DNA of 64,000 nt from Talinum fruticosum (lineage: Eukaryota; Streptophyta; Magnoliopsida; Caryophyllales; Talinaceae): the NCBI GenBank assembly GCA_021018815.1, contig JAITYX010000054.1:3162001-3226000 (forward strand). The letters are read 5' to 3'. Below, in pieces: positions 36,132 through 49,028 of this stretch. A program made the translations under genes and the position numbers. The notes beneath the pieces were generated by a model. That model had not been told where the DNA came from. It did not search any database and was given only the letters and a program-made list of their open reading frames with translations. Numbering within the stretch: position 1 is the first letter of the stretch; each line of letters opens with the position of its first letter.

Positions 36132-39100
36132 CTAGAATGACTACATTCCTGGATGCTTATCTTGCGAAACCGAGAAAGTTAAGGTACGGGGTGTAAGAAG
36201 TGGTGTCTTCAATGGCGAAGGAATGATATATTCAAAATTAGGGACCAACAGAACAAGGTCAGTGGGATCTTTCAAGATTTTGAGAAAGTAGGCTTGCAGG
36301 ACTCTGTCACAGCTCAGTTTTGGGCAGGTAAAAGGCAATGGGAGGAGGTATTGTAGGTAGCAGATTTTTAGTAGAGGCAGAGAGGGAAAATTAAATGGTT
36401 GCAACAAGGCCATCGTGAAACACAATTTTTCTTTAAATGTTTTAAGTTAAAGAAGACCTTTGATCATATTAGAAGTCTAAAGGGTAATGGTGGAGCTGAA
36501 ATTGAAGATTTAAGAGAGACGATGAAGATAGCTTAGGATTATTTTCATGATCTTTTCAAGGAGCCTCCATATCAAGTAGGAAGGAATTTTATGATAACAA
36601 TTTTTTGCTTTCCTTCAAAAGAGGATTTCGGAGGAGTAGGTGGTTGCACTCAAATTGCCTTTCCTACAAGATGAGGTCAAGCATGCAGTGTTTCAAATGG
36701 GAAGCTTGAAATCATCGGGACTCGACGGTTTCCCAGCCATCTTTTTCCAAAAAATGTGGCCTCACATTGGATCAAAGGTAACAAAAGCAAGTATTAGATA
36801 CTTTAAACTCGGAAACTTTAATGCTAATAATCAACAATACCCATATTGTTCTCATACCAAAGAAGGACAATCCAAAGGAAATGCACGAGTTTAGGCTGGT
36901 CAGCCTTTGCAATGTGGTATACAAGATTATATCTAAGTGCATAGTTAATAGACTATGGCCAATGATGGGAAGCATCATTGGGGATAATCAAAAATGCATT
37001 TTTCCCAGGAAGGAATATCACTAATAAATGCTTTATTGCTCATGAGATCCTTACTCTTATTAAGCGGAAGAAATAAGGAGGAAGATAGCGACAATTAAGG
37101 TTGATATGAGTAAAGCTTACAACAGGGCTAAATGGGACTTCCTTCAAGCAATTCTTCTTAAGGTTGGTCTTCCTTTCAAATGGGTCAACCTTATCATGCA
37201 ATGTGTCACCACAGTAAGGTGCAACGTACTTTTTAATGGGGAGCCAATGGAAACCATAATACCAAGAGTGGGTCTCCGGTAAGGAGACCCCTTTCGCCAT
37301 ATCTTTTCCTTCTTGCTATGGAAGTCCTTTCAGAAGCTTTACATGAAGGGCAGTGATTGGGCAGAATTAAGGGTATTTATATTGCAAGAAGAGCACCCCA
37401 TGTCTCGTACTTATTTTTTGCAGACGATGCCTTATTTTTTACAAAGGTTGAATTGAGCTCGGTGATCAATCTCAAGAATATTCTCAACAATTTTTGTGAA
37501 GTATCGAGGCGGACGATTAATTGCGAAAAATTGACTATCATGTTATCTAAGAATATTTAAGAAGAAGAAGCTCAAGGATTTAAACTTATGTTCAACATCA
37601 TTCATGGGTTTGACAAGTATCTAGGTACATCCCCTATCATTGCATCAGCCAAGGTATCTCACTTTCATTTTTTGATCGATAGAATCCAAAAGAGGGTTCA
37701 TGGTTGGAAGGTGGACCTTCTGTCCACTATATGGAAGCTTATTTTAATTAATGCTATTCGAGCTTCCCTGAATCAACATATCTTCGGGGTATTCAAAATT
37801 CCATTAAGAATTATTACCCTTATTAACTCATCAATGGTGGCTTTCTTTTCGGGGATAAGCCAGGTAGAAGAAGGGGACATTGAAGAGAAAGAAAATATTG
37901 TTTCACCCCGAAACCATAGGCGTCTAGGTATAAGAGAAGTGTATAAACTCAACACGGCCTTGATGATGAAAGAAGCATGGAGGTTGCATAGGAACGAAGA
38001 TCTTTTGCTTGCAAAGCTCAACAAAGCAAAATAGTTAGTGAGTTCTTTTATTCAAGGCGTCACTCGAGAATGTTAAACCAAAGACTCGCTTCTTAGGGAT
38101 AGAAAGGATTATGCCATATCGTATAAAGTTTTAAGCAGAGCCTAATATGGAGAGTAGGGAAAGGGAATAAGATTGTTATTTGGAAAGATTCTTGGCTTAA
38201 TACAAATGGCATACGATTCGAGAATGACTCGTAAGAGACTGGCGCATCACGGACGTAATATTGCTAGTTTGATCGATAATGTTTCCTATCAATGGAATCC
38301 ATGCAAAGTGAGGGATATTTTCCATTGGGACGAGTGCAAATTCTATCCTTGCTCTACCACTTAGGGTGAATGAGGAAGAAGATCATATTGTCCGGAGGTT
38401 TGTAAAAGATGGTGAATTCACGATCAAGACCGGATATGCTTTTCTTTCACGAGTAGGAAGACTACTTTAGGAAGGATAGCTGGTCAAAAAGGATTGGAAA
38501 GTGTACTTGGGCATCATCTTCTCTTCCCAAATTCAAATTGTTTGGTTGGAGAGTCTTGCAAAATGCATTAACACTAGGAATTATCATGGAAAGTAAAGGT
38601 ATGGATGAAGATGAATTATGTGCTTTTTGTAGGAAATATGATGAATTAGTATGTCACTTGTTTAGAGACTTTGAAACGTCAAGGAGAATCTGGGCCAATG
38701 AATTATTAGGGATCAATGTCAACATTGGCCATAATTTGGGTTTTAAGGAATGGATGGGTGACTTGATTAAATATTTCGGTAAGGACAAGAGCAAATGGAA
38801 AGAACATAGATTTAATTACTTCCTCATAATCGTGTAAGAGATTTGGAAAGAAAGGAATGAAATTGTACTCAATGGAAATAAGCATAATCCATAGGATATC
38901 CTCTGCAATGTTGCTTCAACTTTCTCACCGTGGCAGCGAGACGTAATCATCAAATGTCAAGGAGGGGCATGAGAGAAATCCTCGGGAGGATTGCTATAGT
39001 CAACTGTTTTCCATTTTGGACCTTCTTATCAAGGAGGGACAACTATTTTGATAGATGGAACATGGGACAGAGTTGACTCTTAAAAGTTTCCTGGGTGTTT

Positions 39101-39268
39101 ACCGAAAACACCACCATTACCTATCAAGAGATTGATCTCATCTATCATGTCACAATTTAACAGCTTAGTAGAGATCGTATTCGAGTTGCCAACTATTTGG
39201 CTCCTAAAGCTAAACAGCAAGTACTCTTGTAATTGTTCTGTGTTTATTTGTCTCCATTACCAAAAAAA
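36132..39268 (+). mobile_element. 5'-truncated LINE with 8-bp target duplication
   Basis: Plus-strand frames follow ORF2 of plant L1-type LINEs: KWLQQGHRNT-FFFK (about 36395), DLRETMKIA-DYFHDLF (about 36510), SSGLDGFPAIFFQKMW (36714), IVLIPKKDNPKEMHEFR-VSLCNVVYKI (about 36845), KVDMSKAYNRAKWDF (37098), YLFFADDALFF (catalytic FADD box, about 37408), HGWKVDLLS (37700) and a zf-RVT region with FGWRVLQNALTLG and CAFCRKYDELVCHLF (38540-38660). The endonuclease is missing, so it is 5'-truncated. GTAATTGT flanks it at 36124-36131 and 39269-39276, after an A-run (CAAAAAAA). Frequent stops make it inactive. Confidence 0.85.
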
Positions 39269-39276
39269 GTAATTGT

Positions 39277-40174
39277 GTTGTATTTTTTTAATGATTCGGG
39301 TAAATTAAAAAGAAAAATTACTCCCTATTCCTCTTTTACCCGGGCAAAAATAAGTTATGAGATTCTCTCTCCTCATCTTGGGTAGAGTTCACCATCTAAG
39401 TGGAGTTTACAGGATGTATGAAACATTGATGAGCAACACACTTCAACCAAGATGAGGAGGAGAGAGAGTTTGATGGATTAATTTTGACCAGAAAAAGAGA
39501 AATAAGGATGAGACTAGTTAATTTAAGTTGTAAGTTAATTATAGATATTATTGGGAAGATAATGTAAATATTTGGTACGAAAATAAATTAAAGATAATAA
39601 TATAGTAAGTAAGTATTTTTAACCAAAATTAATGAGAATATTATTTTTTTAACCAAAATTAATGAGAATATTATTTTATACCTCGTTTAACTATCGTCCT
39701 TATGACGACAATTAGCAAAACAGTAAATTTAATAATTGAAATTAAAGCAAAATTTTGAGGGTTGGGGGATCCTCTTTATTTTCTTTAACTGTCCTTGATA
39801 CTTAAGAAACGTATAAATTTTAAACTCATGTATATGAGAATAATCAACAAAGGTGCACCAAAAAAAATCCTCCCACTTGATATATTTCTTACACATTTCT
39901 TTTTAAAAAATCTTTAGTATATCTTCTATGCAACTTAAATTAAGTTATTAATGACCTATAAAAATAAAAATTTTATTCTATAAATGTTTTTCTATAAAAA
40001 TTTAAAAATATCACTATTATACCTATTGATTGATTGTAATAAGTCAAAAAATATAGTAATAATCATTACATATAAATTAATCGGTAAAAATATTTTTAAC
40101 TTTTTAAATAATATTTTTTAAATACAAATTTTAATATAATATAACAACATTTTAATTCCAACATTCACTTTGAG
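39277..40174. other. Region upstream of the MATE gene
   Basis: AT-rich, no gene. An exact 30-bp tandem duplication (AACCAAAATTAATGAGAATA and flanks) lies at 39621-39680. This stretch would hold the promoter of the transporter gene, but apart from the TATA run I see no clear site. Confidence 0.5.
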
Positions 40175-40190
40175 TTATATATATATATGA
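40175..40190 (+). promoter_or_regulatory. Possible TATA box of the MATE gene
   Basis: TTATATATATATATGA stands about 180-200 bp upstream of the putative leader exon. Such runs are common in this DNA, so position is the only support. Confidence 0.3.
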
Positions 40191-40359
40191 GTCTCCTAGT
40201 GGAAGAAAACAACATCATCCATACCTTTTTTTTTTTTTTTTTGAGTCAACATCATACATTACTTAAATATGTAAAGCTGTTTTTTTTCCTTAATCAACCT
40301 CCCCTTTTTTTAAAAAACAAAAAAATCATCCCCCTACCATCATCCCCCTACCCCCAGAT

Positions 40360-40472
40360 GGAAGAGTTGCAGGTAGCTGATATCTATTCTATTCATTTGC
40401 ATTGTGGCGCCAACAGACTACGGATCACCGCTTCTGTTGCGTCACCCTTCACAACTTTGTTTCACAAATTTG
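40360..40472 (+). other. Putative 5' untranslated exon of the MATE gene
   Basis: A stretch of higher GC ends at a strong donor (TTTG|GTAAGTTTTG, intron from 40473). The first coding exon at 42013 is preceded by an acceptor (TTTATTATGCAG) and starts only three bases before the ATG, so an upstream untranslated exon is needed. This is the best candidate, leaving a 1.54-kb leader intron. The 5' edge is arbitrary. Confidence 0.4.
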
Positions 40473-42015
40473 GTAAGTTTTGATTTACTTTTTTTTCTTT
40501 TTGAAGGAAAACTTTCCATTCCTTGACTGTTTGTAATTGGGGATTTCCCCGTTGTTCTTGAAAGTTTGTGCATTTTTCCTACGTTGTTGGTGAATAACTC
40601 TTTTGTTTCTGAATGTTGTGATCGAAAGAATATATAAATTTCCGGGAACTATTGGAGAATTTGAGTTCCCACAATTTTCTTCTGGTGTACTTTTGAAGTA
40701 ATTACTGGTTTTCAGAAGAATTTGTTGTCCATTTTCTTAGCTAGTATTTAGCTTGATTTAGATTGAACAAATATTCTTTTTTGTTCCCTTTTTCTCTCTG
40801 GGTTATTGGAGAAAGTGGGATAAGATAAGAATTTTACCCATCACAAAAGCAATGTTGTTATTTGAATTGTACAAGATTGCTCATATTTGACTTGTATTAT
40901 GATTGGAAGTTAATCTGTCATGGAAAGCAATCAGTTGAAACTCTGCGATTGATATTTGTGATGCTCCTTGAAATCTGACAAATCTCTCTTCAATTCCTCT
41001 ATATATTTAAAAAAATAATAAACAACCTCTACATTGTCCTTGTCTATATGGATATTCATACTCATGAATGAGTGTTTCATTGCTAGAGGAAGAATTGCTT
41101 CAATTTACCATACAGAAGAAATTACTCGTCTCTATGTTGGGTTGTGTCCCAAATTCAGCTTTGGCTTACTCTTGCTCTTCACATGCTGCTGTTGCTTTGC
41201 CTAGTCCACGACCATGCGAGAGAAGTGGCATGGTCTGACCCATGCCACATGGTATGCCCGTGCCAAGTCAAATGCTGCAGTGTTTCCTGACATTTTTGGT
41301 TGTATTGTGATTGTTCAAGTTCCTTCCATTGACCAGTTTCACCCTTTTATTTTGGGTGTTTATTGCTAAGCATTTACATAGAGTTTAACGGTGATTTATT
41401 TTGGGTTATTATGAGGAGTAACATTCAGGCCAAGTATGCCAAAGATCACCTCTATATCCACCATTCTAGCCTTAGATATGGTGGTTCTTCAACCATTTGA
41501 AGTGTGGTAGTCTCCTCCACCATTTGAGCTTTGAGAGAATTTCAGTATCTTATGTCTGTGGTTTATATCTACCTTTTGTTAGAGAGTTTTAGCAATGATA
41601 TCGTAGTGTTTATAAACCCCTTGAGATCTTGTATTTATTTGCATATGATCTTGTTGCGCTTATTATCTCTTAAGGTTTATGAATTGTATTCTCGCTATTA
41701 TAATGGATTCGGTTGCTCATTTATGGCCCGTGGTTTTCTCCCAATTTGGACTTCCATGTAAAATCCTTGTGTCCATTTCGATATTATTGTTCTTGCCTAT
41801 ACTTCTCTGATATCTATCTCCTTCTTTCTATTTTCTACTTAATACATTCCAATCAAATTATTTTTTTCCTAACACTCTATAATCCCTAGAAAATTTCATA
41901 TTGAATCACTGACCTCGAAGAAGGGAGCAAATGTAAAATAAAAGTAAAGGTGATAACTGCTTTAAGTTTGGCAGCTGAATTTTCTTAGTTGATGTATGAA
42001 TTTATTATGCAGAAC

Positions 42016-45000
42016 ATGGATATGGGTCCAGAAGCAAGGCTTCTTGCATCCCAAGAAGAAAAGGTTGAGGACTTCAAGAGAAGAATATGGGAGGAATCAA
42101 AAAGGGTGTGGGCAATCGCATTTCCTTCAATGCTATGCCGTGTAACGACATATGGAGCGTATGTAGTTTCTCAAGCATCTTTTGGCTATATTAGTGAAGT
42201 GGATCTTGCTGCGTATGCCCTTGTGCAAACAATACTTGTTTGATTTTCAAATGGTATTTTGGTAAGTTGATATGTTCCTTGGGTCCTCCTCTATCCCAGC
42301 CTCTCTGAATCTTCTTCTTTTATTAATCTAAATTCTAAATATGCAACGTGAGCACATATGAAAAAGACCAGAAGTAAATTTATCGATTACTCAGGTACTA
42401 CTCCATAATAATAATTTTTCATGGAGATCATATATGTCCTTTTCCCCTTCTTTTCCTATGTATTGAGTAATCAAATAATACTAGGTTTATTTGATGTTTT
42501 CTTCAAAATCATTTCAAGTTATCACACATGCTAGAAGTTTCAACCTCTATACTATTATGTTCATTCCATACATTGTTGAAGCATTACCGAAAACCTTAGC
42601 CTTTTTTCCCTTCAGTTAGGAATGGCAAGTGTAACAGAGACGCTTTGCGGAGAAGCTTTTGGAGCAAAGCAGTATGACATGATGGGAGTGTACTTACAGA
42701 GGTCATGGATCATAAATACTGCTGTAGCAACTGCCATGGTGCCATTTTACCTCTTTGCAACACCTCTGCTCAGATTTTTAGGACAGAAGGAGGATATTGC
42801 TGTAGCCGCTGGAAACATATCTCTGTGTTTCATTCCTATTCTCTATCTGAATGTCTATGGCATGACTATGCAAATGTTTCTGCAAGCACAACATAAGAAT
42901 ATGGTTGTTGGATGGCTGTTTGCAATATTGTTTTTCGCCCATGCCTTCTTGTCATGGATCTTTGTATACAAACTGAAGTGGGGGCTTCCAGGGGTTATGA
43001 GCGCACTGATCATAGCATTTGGAGTGAAGGTGCTTGGTGAAGCTGTTTATATTTTCGGAGGTTGGTGCCAAGATTCATGGAAAGGATTCAGTAGATCTGC
43101 ATTCACTGATCTAATGCCAGTTTTGAAGTCCTCAGTTTCTTCAGGTGTAATGCTTTGGTAAATCTCTCATTCCATATATTCCTTTGGGTTTCATATTCCC
43201 ATTTCATTTTTTCATTCCTATCTGTTTCTGCTGGTATCCACAGGCCATTCATTTCTGAGTTGATTTTACCTGTGAACCTATATTAGGCTTAGTACTTCAC
43301 CACGTTTGGCCCAACATATGCATGAGGTAGAGATATCTAATTTGCCCATTTTTTAATTGCACAATTGCAGTCCCCACAAAAAAATTTGTGGTTGCCACCT
43401 TAGTAAGGTTTGGTGGGGATCCAAGTGTAGACAACCTCACCCTTACAAGTAGAGAACCTGATTCTAAAAGGCCCACAATATTTTTTTATTCTTGAGAAAC
43501 GCTTCCGGTGGATAAAAACATTTTCTTAGGAGAAAAGTTGTAAGTTAAAGTAGGCATTAGATAGTGATGGCTAGTATCATACGGTAATAATAAGTAAAAA
43601 TTTTGGTGGGACAAGCATTATGGAAACTCAAAAAAGTGACAAACAAACAGAATTAATGAAAATAAAATGTGTCTTTGGTCTAAGATGAAGTATCCAGTGT
43701 TCATATCAATTTGAATTGTCAAATTGCTCATGCAAGGGTACTGGAGGCGCAATCAAAAGCTTGGTTAGCATAGCAATGAGCTGGAAAAGACTTTGGGAAT
43801 AAGGTGACTGTGATTGATGAAAATTGGTTGTGAATTTATGCCCTATGCATTCAAAACCTTTATTTTATTCTGGCACACGCAAGTTAAACATATGATACTT
43901 GGAGATGGGTATGCACTTAGACACTTCAAATTAGGCTAAAATCTCCCGAAATCTCTTGGAAACAGCCGAGTCTGACACTCAGAAATGAATTTGGTTGGAT
44001 ACTTGCCCTGTGGTACCCGAGTCCAAGTCATACACTTTATGATTAGTTGACCAGCACTTTAAGCTTTGATCTTGTTACCATACTGATGGGAATGATTCTC
44101 AGTTTTCAATGCTTGCAAGTGTGGCATTCTTACCTCTAAATTTTATTTTGTCAAATGAACCTGCAGTCTCACTCAGTGGTACCATATGTTGAGCAGTGCC
44201 AACACGTGCATTTTCTGTTTGTTTAGGGGGATCTTCTTCTTATCCATCATAAACGGATCTTCTTCTTGTCCATCATAAATACCTTCATACAATATTAGTA
44301 AGGTTTAATACAAGGATATGTGTCCTCACTTCGTTTCATGTGGAGATCAATGATCCATGAAGTTCTTCTCATGCTATTCGGAATGGTGAAGCTTCAAGCA
44401 AATAAAAAATTTGCCAACCCAGATTTTTATTTCAGAGATTAGTCCGTGAATATTTTTGTGCTAATGCATGGTTTGAGCAATCCTGCTTGGTGACTTCATG
44501 ATGTATTGATTGGGTTTTCTTGTGTTTTCTATAGCATCCAGGTGTGGTACAATGCTGTTCTAGTGCTATTAGCTGGATACATGAAATATGCAACAGTTGC
44601 CATTTCCGCCTTCTCAATTTGGTAATACTTCGGGCAGGGTCTCCTATTTTATTTTAGAATTCTGCTTGTCCTTTGTGAGGACCACATAACCTTATGAGAG
44701 ATGACTTTGCAGCCTAAACATCACGACATGGGAACTCATGATATGCCTTGGCTTTCTTGGTGCTGTGTGGTAATACTCTGTCATTCAGTTTTGTTTTATT
44801 TTTCTAGTATAGACTCCTCTGATCGCACCTAATTGTCTGAACAGTGTGCGAGTTTCAAATGAACTAGGGAGAGGGAATGGCAAGCTGGCTAAATTTTCAG
44901 TTGAAGTGATCTTATATACTTCACTAGTAATAGGCGTGTTCTTTTGGATTTTGTGTTTGGCATTTGGCCATCAGATTTCTTACTTGTTTACAAGTAGCAA

Positions 45001-46918
45001 GGAAGTTGCAAATGCCGTGTCTAGCCTTTCAGGCCTGCTTGCTTTCTCAATCCTACTTAACAATGTCGGACCAGTACTATCAGGTAAGCGAATTGTATAG
45101 AGTATTATTTTGTTTCTTTTCTTTTTGATGAAATTGAAATACTGTTTAATATGTGCCTTTGCAACTTTCAGAGAGAACGTACTTCTTGCCCATGCTTCTG
45201 TATGGAATATGCTAGTTAACATGTTGTGCATTGACTTCTACCATGATTTTGCACCTTTGTCATGTTACATAATTTCGAATGGAATCAAAACAAGGTGGAA
45301 TGTTCGGCTTAGTTCAATTTCAAGCCAGATAATTTCAAATGCAGTAATACTTTGGACATTTTGTTGTTTATGGATCAGTATTGATCAGACAAATCTTGTG
45401 ATGATTTGGTTAGGACACAGACAATTTAGGTTCATATCAAAATTGGGGTGTCTATTTTGTGTACGAGTGTGTAAACTATAAAAACGAGTCAAAGTGGATT
45501 GTCTTTAGTTTTGGCTCATTTGGCTTCAGTAATCAGACAGAGGCCAGTTTTTCTTTTCCTGGCCTTCTCTGCCTTCCTTTCCAACCATGTCTGCTTGTCC
45601 TGTTTATATTAGATCAAGTGAAAGTTAGCATCCTTTTCCTGTCAGTGAAGTTGCTTTGAATTCAAATACTGAACTATTGCTTGTCAAACAATATCTTCCA
45701 AATATTATGCTCTTGGCCTTGTTATCATTTGTGTAGAAATTGTATAGGCGTCAACTAAGAGATCAGAAATAAGTTAGTTAGTGCCAGGTTATCCTGTTCA
45801 GTTATATCTTGCTTGTATATCTAATCAGGGGTGGCAATTAGCTGTGGGTCACAAGGAGCCGTTGCACTTGTCAATGGGTGTTCTTATTATGTTATTGGCA
45901 TCCCGATTGGAGTTCTACTTGCATATGTTGCCCATATGGAGGTTCAGGTAAGAGTTTTTCTCGTCTATTGATTTGACCTATCAATTGTGCTTGCAGATAA
46001 TTGAACAATGCAGGAACAAATAATGACACATTTGCAAATTGACATTGTCAAAGATTTCAAAAAGTTGCTTGCTCACATTAAGGTCGTCTTTGTGACCTAC
46101 TATAGATGAGATGTGTTGCCGATATTGTTCCACTTCCCTGTTTGGACTATGAGCATCCAGATTTCATGGTTAAACCAAAAATTTTCCATATTCTCACTTA
46201 CTTTCTTTTAACAGAAAATCGGCAAAATTGCTAGTTAATTATTAGCAAAGTGGTCTTCAGTCAGATGACAGGTCTGACCATTAGGGTCTTCTGTTGATTT
46301 CCCCAATGTCAGGAAAATGCAATCAATAGTGGTTAGGTGAATTTTAGGGCAGTTTGGTGTCAATCAAGTCACAGGTTTAGGGGTCAAAATTGAGTCGCTT
46401 TATCTCAAATGGGAGTCAGATCTAGTTTGTATCATTCAAGTTGAATAATTGCTTTATGGGTAAGCTTCACCTGCTCTTGCAACCTATAATTCTAATTTAT
46501 GAGACTTGAGACTCTCATGAAATGTTACCTATTTGCCACCAGACCTGTTCAAGTTTGGCTTTAAACCCTATAATAGCTGATTTCTTGTTTCCTCAGCATC
46601 GTCAAGTTTATTTCTGTTACTCCTTGGTTCTTGTGTCCTAGGGAATATGGATCGGAATGATGTGTGGAATGGTAACCCAAACAGTAGCACTTCTCTACCT
46701 CACGTGGAAAATCAATTGGGTGGAAGAGGTAAGCCAAGACTTTAGAAGGAAAATTGAATTCGGATGGTTAAATTTGAAGTTTTCTTCATCTCCATAGATT
46801 TTGTAGATCAATTTTTGATCTCAAACAGTTGAGAAAAATATTACGATATTAACTTAACTTATATTCGTTTAACTCACAGGTGAAGAAAGCATGCAAACGA
46901 CTTCAATATTTTCCGTGA
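42016..46918 (+). pseudogene. MATE/DETOXIFICATION transporter gene with one in-frame TGA
   Basis: Family role: a twelve-helix membrane antiporter exporting small organic compounds or moving them into the vacuole. Coding exons: 42016-42261, 42616-43157, 44535-44621, 44713-44769, 44845-45083, 45829-45947, 46642-46728 and 46880-46918. All introns are GT-AG, the phases agree, and the total is 472 codons, full length for the family. Recognisable family segments are ETLCGEAFGAKQYDMMG, VYLQRSWI, MFLQAQHKNM, VWYNAVLVLLAGYMKYATV, CVRVSNELGRGN and VAISCGSQGAVALVNG. The closest group I know is Arabidopsis DTX20-29. Codon 76 (42241-42243) is TGA where relatives read VRFSNGIL, a likely CGA-to-TGA change; nothing else is broken. 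Either the allele is freshly dead, or a shortened product starts at ATG 42622 (387 residues, lacking the first two helices), or this is a sequencing error. The start at 42016 follows the acceptor; ATG 42022 is an alternative. Confidence 0.9.
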
Positions 46919-47590
46919 AATTAGGAGAATATTGTAAACCAAAACCCTAATCACACTTGACGGTAAAGATTTATAAGACGTGACTTGTTGAGGCCACCGT
47001 GGCAAGGTCCCCATTGCTTGCGTTCTTTATTGTGCAATTAATTTGAGGTTGAACAGAAACAACCTTACTGTAGTTGAGAGTGAGGCTAAATACATTTGAT
47101 CGACCTTCCCTTCCCGAGTAAACGTTGTGGCTGTGCCTGTTTGATTATTGTTATCTTCACGTCGCAATTAAAGAAAGAAATCTTACTTATATATATAGCA
47201 GTTTTAAAGGACGCGTGCATTTACAGTAGGTTATGTTCGAGTTAGTAGTCTAAAATTTGTTGCTTTGCTTATGGAGCTTAATTTGCTATATTACCTGTTT
47301 CTAACAAATTTGTGAGCTTAGACAGCCGTTTTAAAATATGGACAAATTTCAGCTTTTGGCAAGGAATGTTAAGCATACTGAGTTCTGCTGTTAATTCTCA
47401 TCAAAACCTATAAGATAGTTAAAATGTTATTGCCATGGTTATGGAACTTTATTTCATATTATTGACTTAAATAATATTATTTCCCTTTTGTAACGAGAAT
47501 ATTAACGCATAATTTGCAAATCTTACCGCCTCTCTTTGGAAAAGCAAATTGTTTTGTTAACTTTTTTTCAAATTAATTTATATATCAATG
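46919..47590 (+). other. Region downstream of the MATE gene
   Basis: No gene. The first few hundred bases after the stop should be the 3' untranslated region. I cannot place a polyadenylation site with confidence. Confidence 0.5.
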
Positions 47591-48560
47591 ACTGAAAAAA
47601 TAGTGGGAAAAAAGGCTACACTTTGGTATTGGGAAAAGTATATGTAGGCACTTAAAAAAATTAAAATAAAAGTCATGTCATAAAATAAATTAAGTTGATT
47701 ATATTAAGTCGATCACATTAATTAAATAAGTTTATCTAAATGAGTTTCAACTTCAGTGGATTACGAAGTTAACAACTCAAACACACTACCAAATCAAAAA
47801 GCGTAGAAATTAACCTAAGAAGTCAAATACAGTGCAAACCCTGTTGAAAGAAGAGGAGAACTCCTCCATATAAATAAGAATCTATCTCCCTTGTTCAAGG
47901 GGCGGAAGAATTCATTCTCATAAGACTCGCTCTAAAATTAGAAATCAAGCAGATTAAATTGTGTTGTATACTCTAGAGATAAAATTCAGCCCATTTAATT
48001 GAGATTCAAGTTGTGGCAAGCCCTCCTTTAAGCAATTAGCCCAGGATTAAATCCAGTCAACTTGATAGAGATTCAAGCCATATAGGCCCTCTTTCAAATA
48101 CAACTTCACATATCGAATAAGAGGATTATATTTGTTTATTTGTAACAACTAGAGATAGTGTAACCCATATTTTCTTAAATTAATGCAAATCACATTACTC
48201 CATTTTTCCTATCTTTATTTATTTTAGATTCAAAATTTATGGTTACAAATTTCGGTACACCTAGTGGGACAACCTCTAACTCTTGTCTCTTTTCTTTGAA
48301 GAACAAACCTTTCTATGACAAAGTCATGACGACCAAGAATGTTGCCTCCGAGTCTTCGGGGAAGAACACTTGGATCCATCTCTTATGGATCCTTTGATGT
48401 TGACGCTATCTCTAATAGAAGAAGCACTGGAGTGGTAACAAGAAGTATAGCGCACGTTGTAGCAATAATCACACGAAGCAAAAATAGTAACTTTGGCACC
48501 CAACTAATCCATTGCAAATATGAAGATGAAGCAAAAGTTGCTTTAAGGGATGAGTGAAAT
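47591..48560 (+). repeat. LTR/leader/gag-start remnant of another retrotransposon
   Basis: A TATA-like CTCCATATAAATAAG (about 47865) is followed by a leader-like stretch. TTCGGTACACCTAGTGGGAC (about 48252) resembles the primer site and GTGGGAC context of Tat/Retand-type Ty3 elements. A methionine start follows near 48327, then a frame with TLGSISYGSFDVD and RRSTGVVTRS that stops at 48557. No further domains follow. This lineage differs from the Tekay-type elements nearby. Confidence 0.35.
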
Positions 48561-48651
48561 TCAAAGTCCTAAAAACCTTCAATCCTTATTTTGCGACGTA
48601 GAGAATTACTCGTAGCAAAAATGACACCACCTTTACCGTGAAACTTTTATG

Positions 48652-48687
48652 GGGAAATTGACCAATGGGTGCTTGGGTCAATTTCCC
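48652..48687. repeat. Short inverted repeat
   Basis: GGGAAATTGACC and its complement GGTCAATTTCCC are separated by 12 bases, giving a perfect 12-bp stem. Unknown role; possibly a small transposon relic. Confidence 0.5.
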
Positions 48688-48799
48688 AAAGACTTAAAAC
48701 ACTCAAAACACTAATGGGTGTTATTTTGCTGCTTGCACATGCCATGCACATGACTCACTTATGAATGATCAATTACAATTCTGCACTTACTAACACCCA

Positions 48800-49028
48800 A
48801 TTGTCCGTATTAAAGAGGAGAGAGAGAGAGAAAGAGAGAAAGAGGGAGACAGAGAGGGAGTGAAATATAGAGACACAGAGCAAGAACGAGAGGTGCTTTC
48901 GGTGAAGAGGAGGGAAGAAGAAGAACAAGTGCATGGTGAAGGTCGAAGAAGGGGAAGAATACAAGGAAGAAGAAGAAGTAGCGAGCAACAACATTTGACG
49001 TGGAGCGAGGAACTTGTGTTGAAATACG
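48800..49028 (+). other. GA-rich leader-like stretch with splice donor
   Basis: A purine-rich tract (GAGAGAGAGAGAAAGAG, later GAAGAAGAAGAAG) ends at GAAATAC|GTAAGTGTAG. It looks like a 5' untranslated exon, perhaps of the PILS gene downstream on the same strand. The first coding exons that should follow are absent, so the link is only positional. Confidence 0.35.

Noticed and set aside
37773..38024. Minus-strand frame of 83 residues
   Set aside because: Antisense shadow of the LINE ORF2 frame 37588-38034.
41531..41761. 76-residue frame as an extra MATE exon
   Set aside because: It lies in the leader intron, has no MATE motifs and no fitting splice sites.
45110..45659. Frames of 123 and 66 residues
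   Set aside because: Intron between MATE exons 5 and 6; only the start overlaps the end of the coding reading and the rest has no family similarity.
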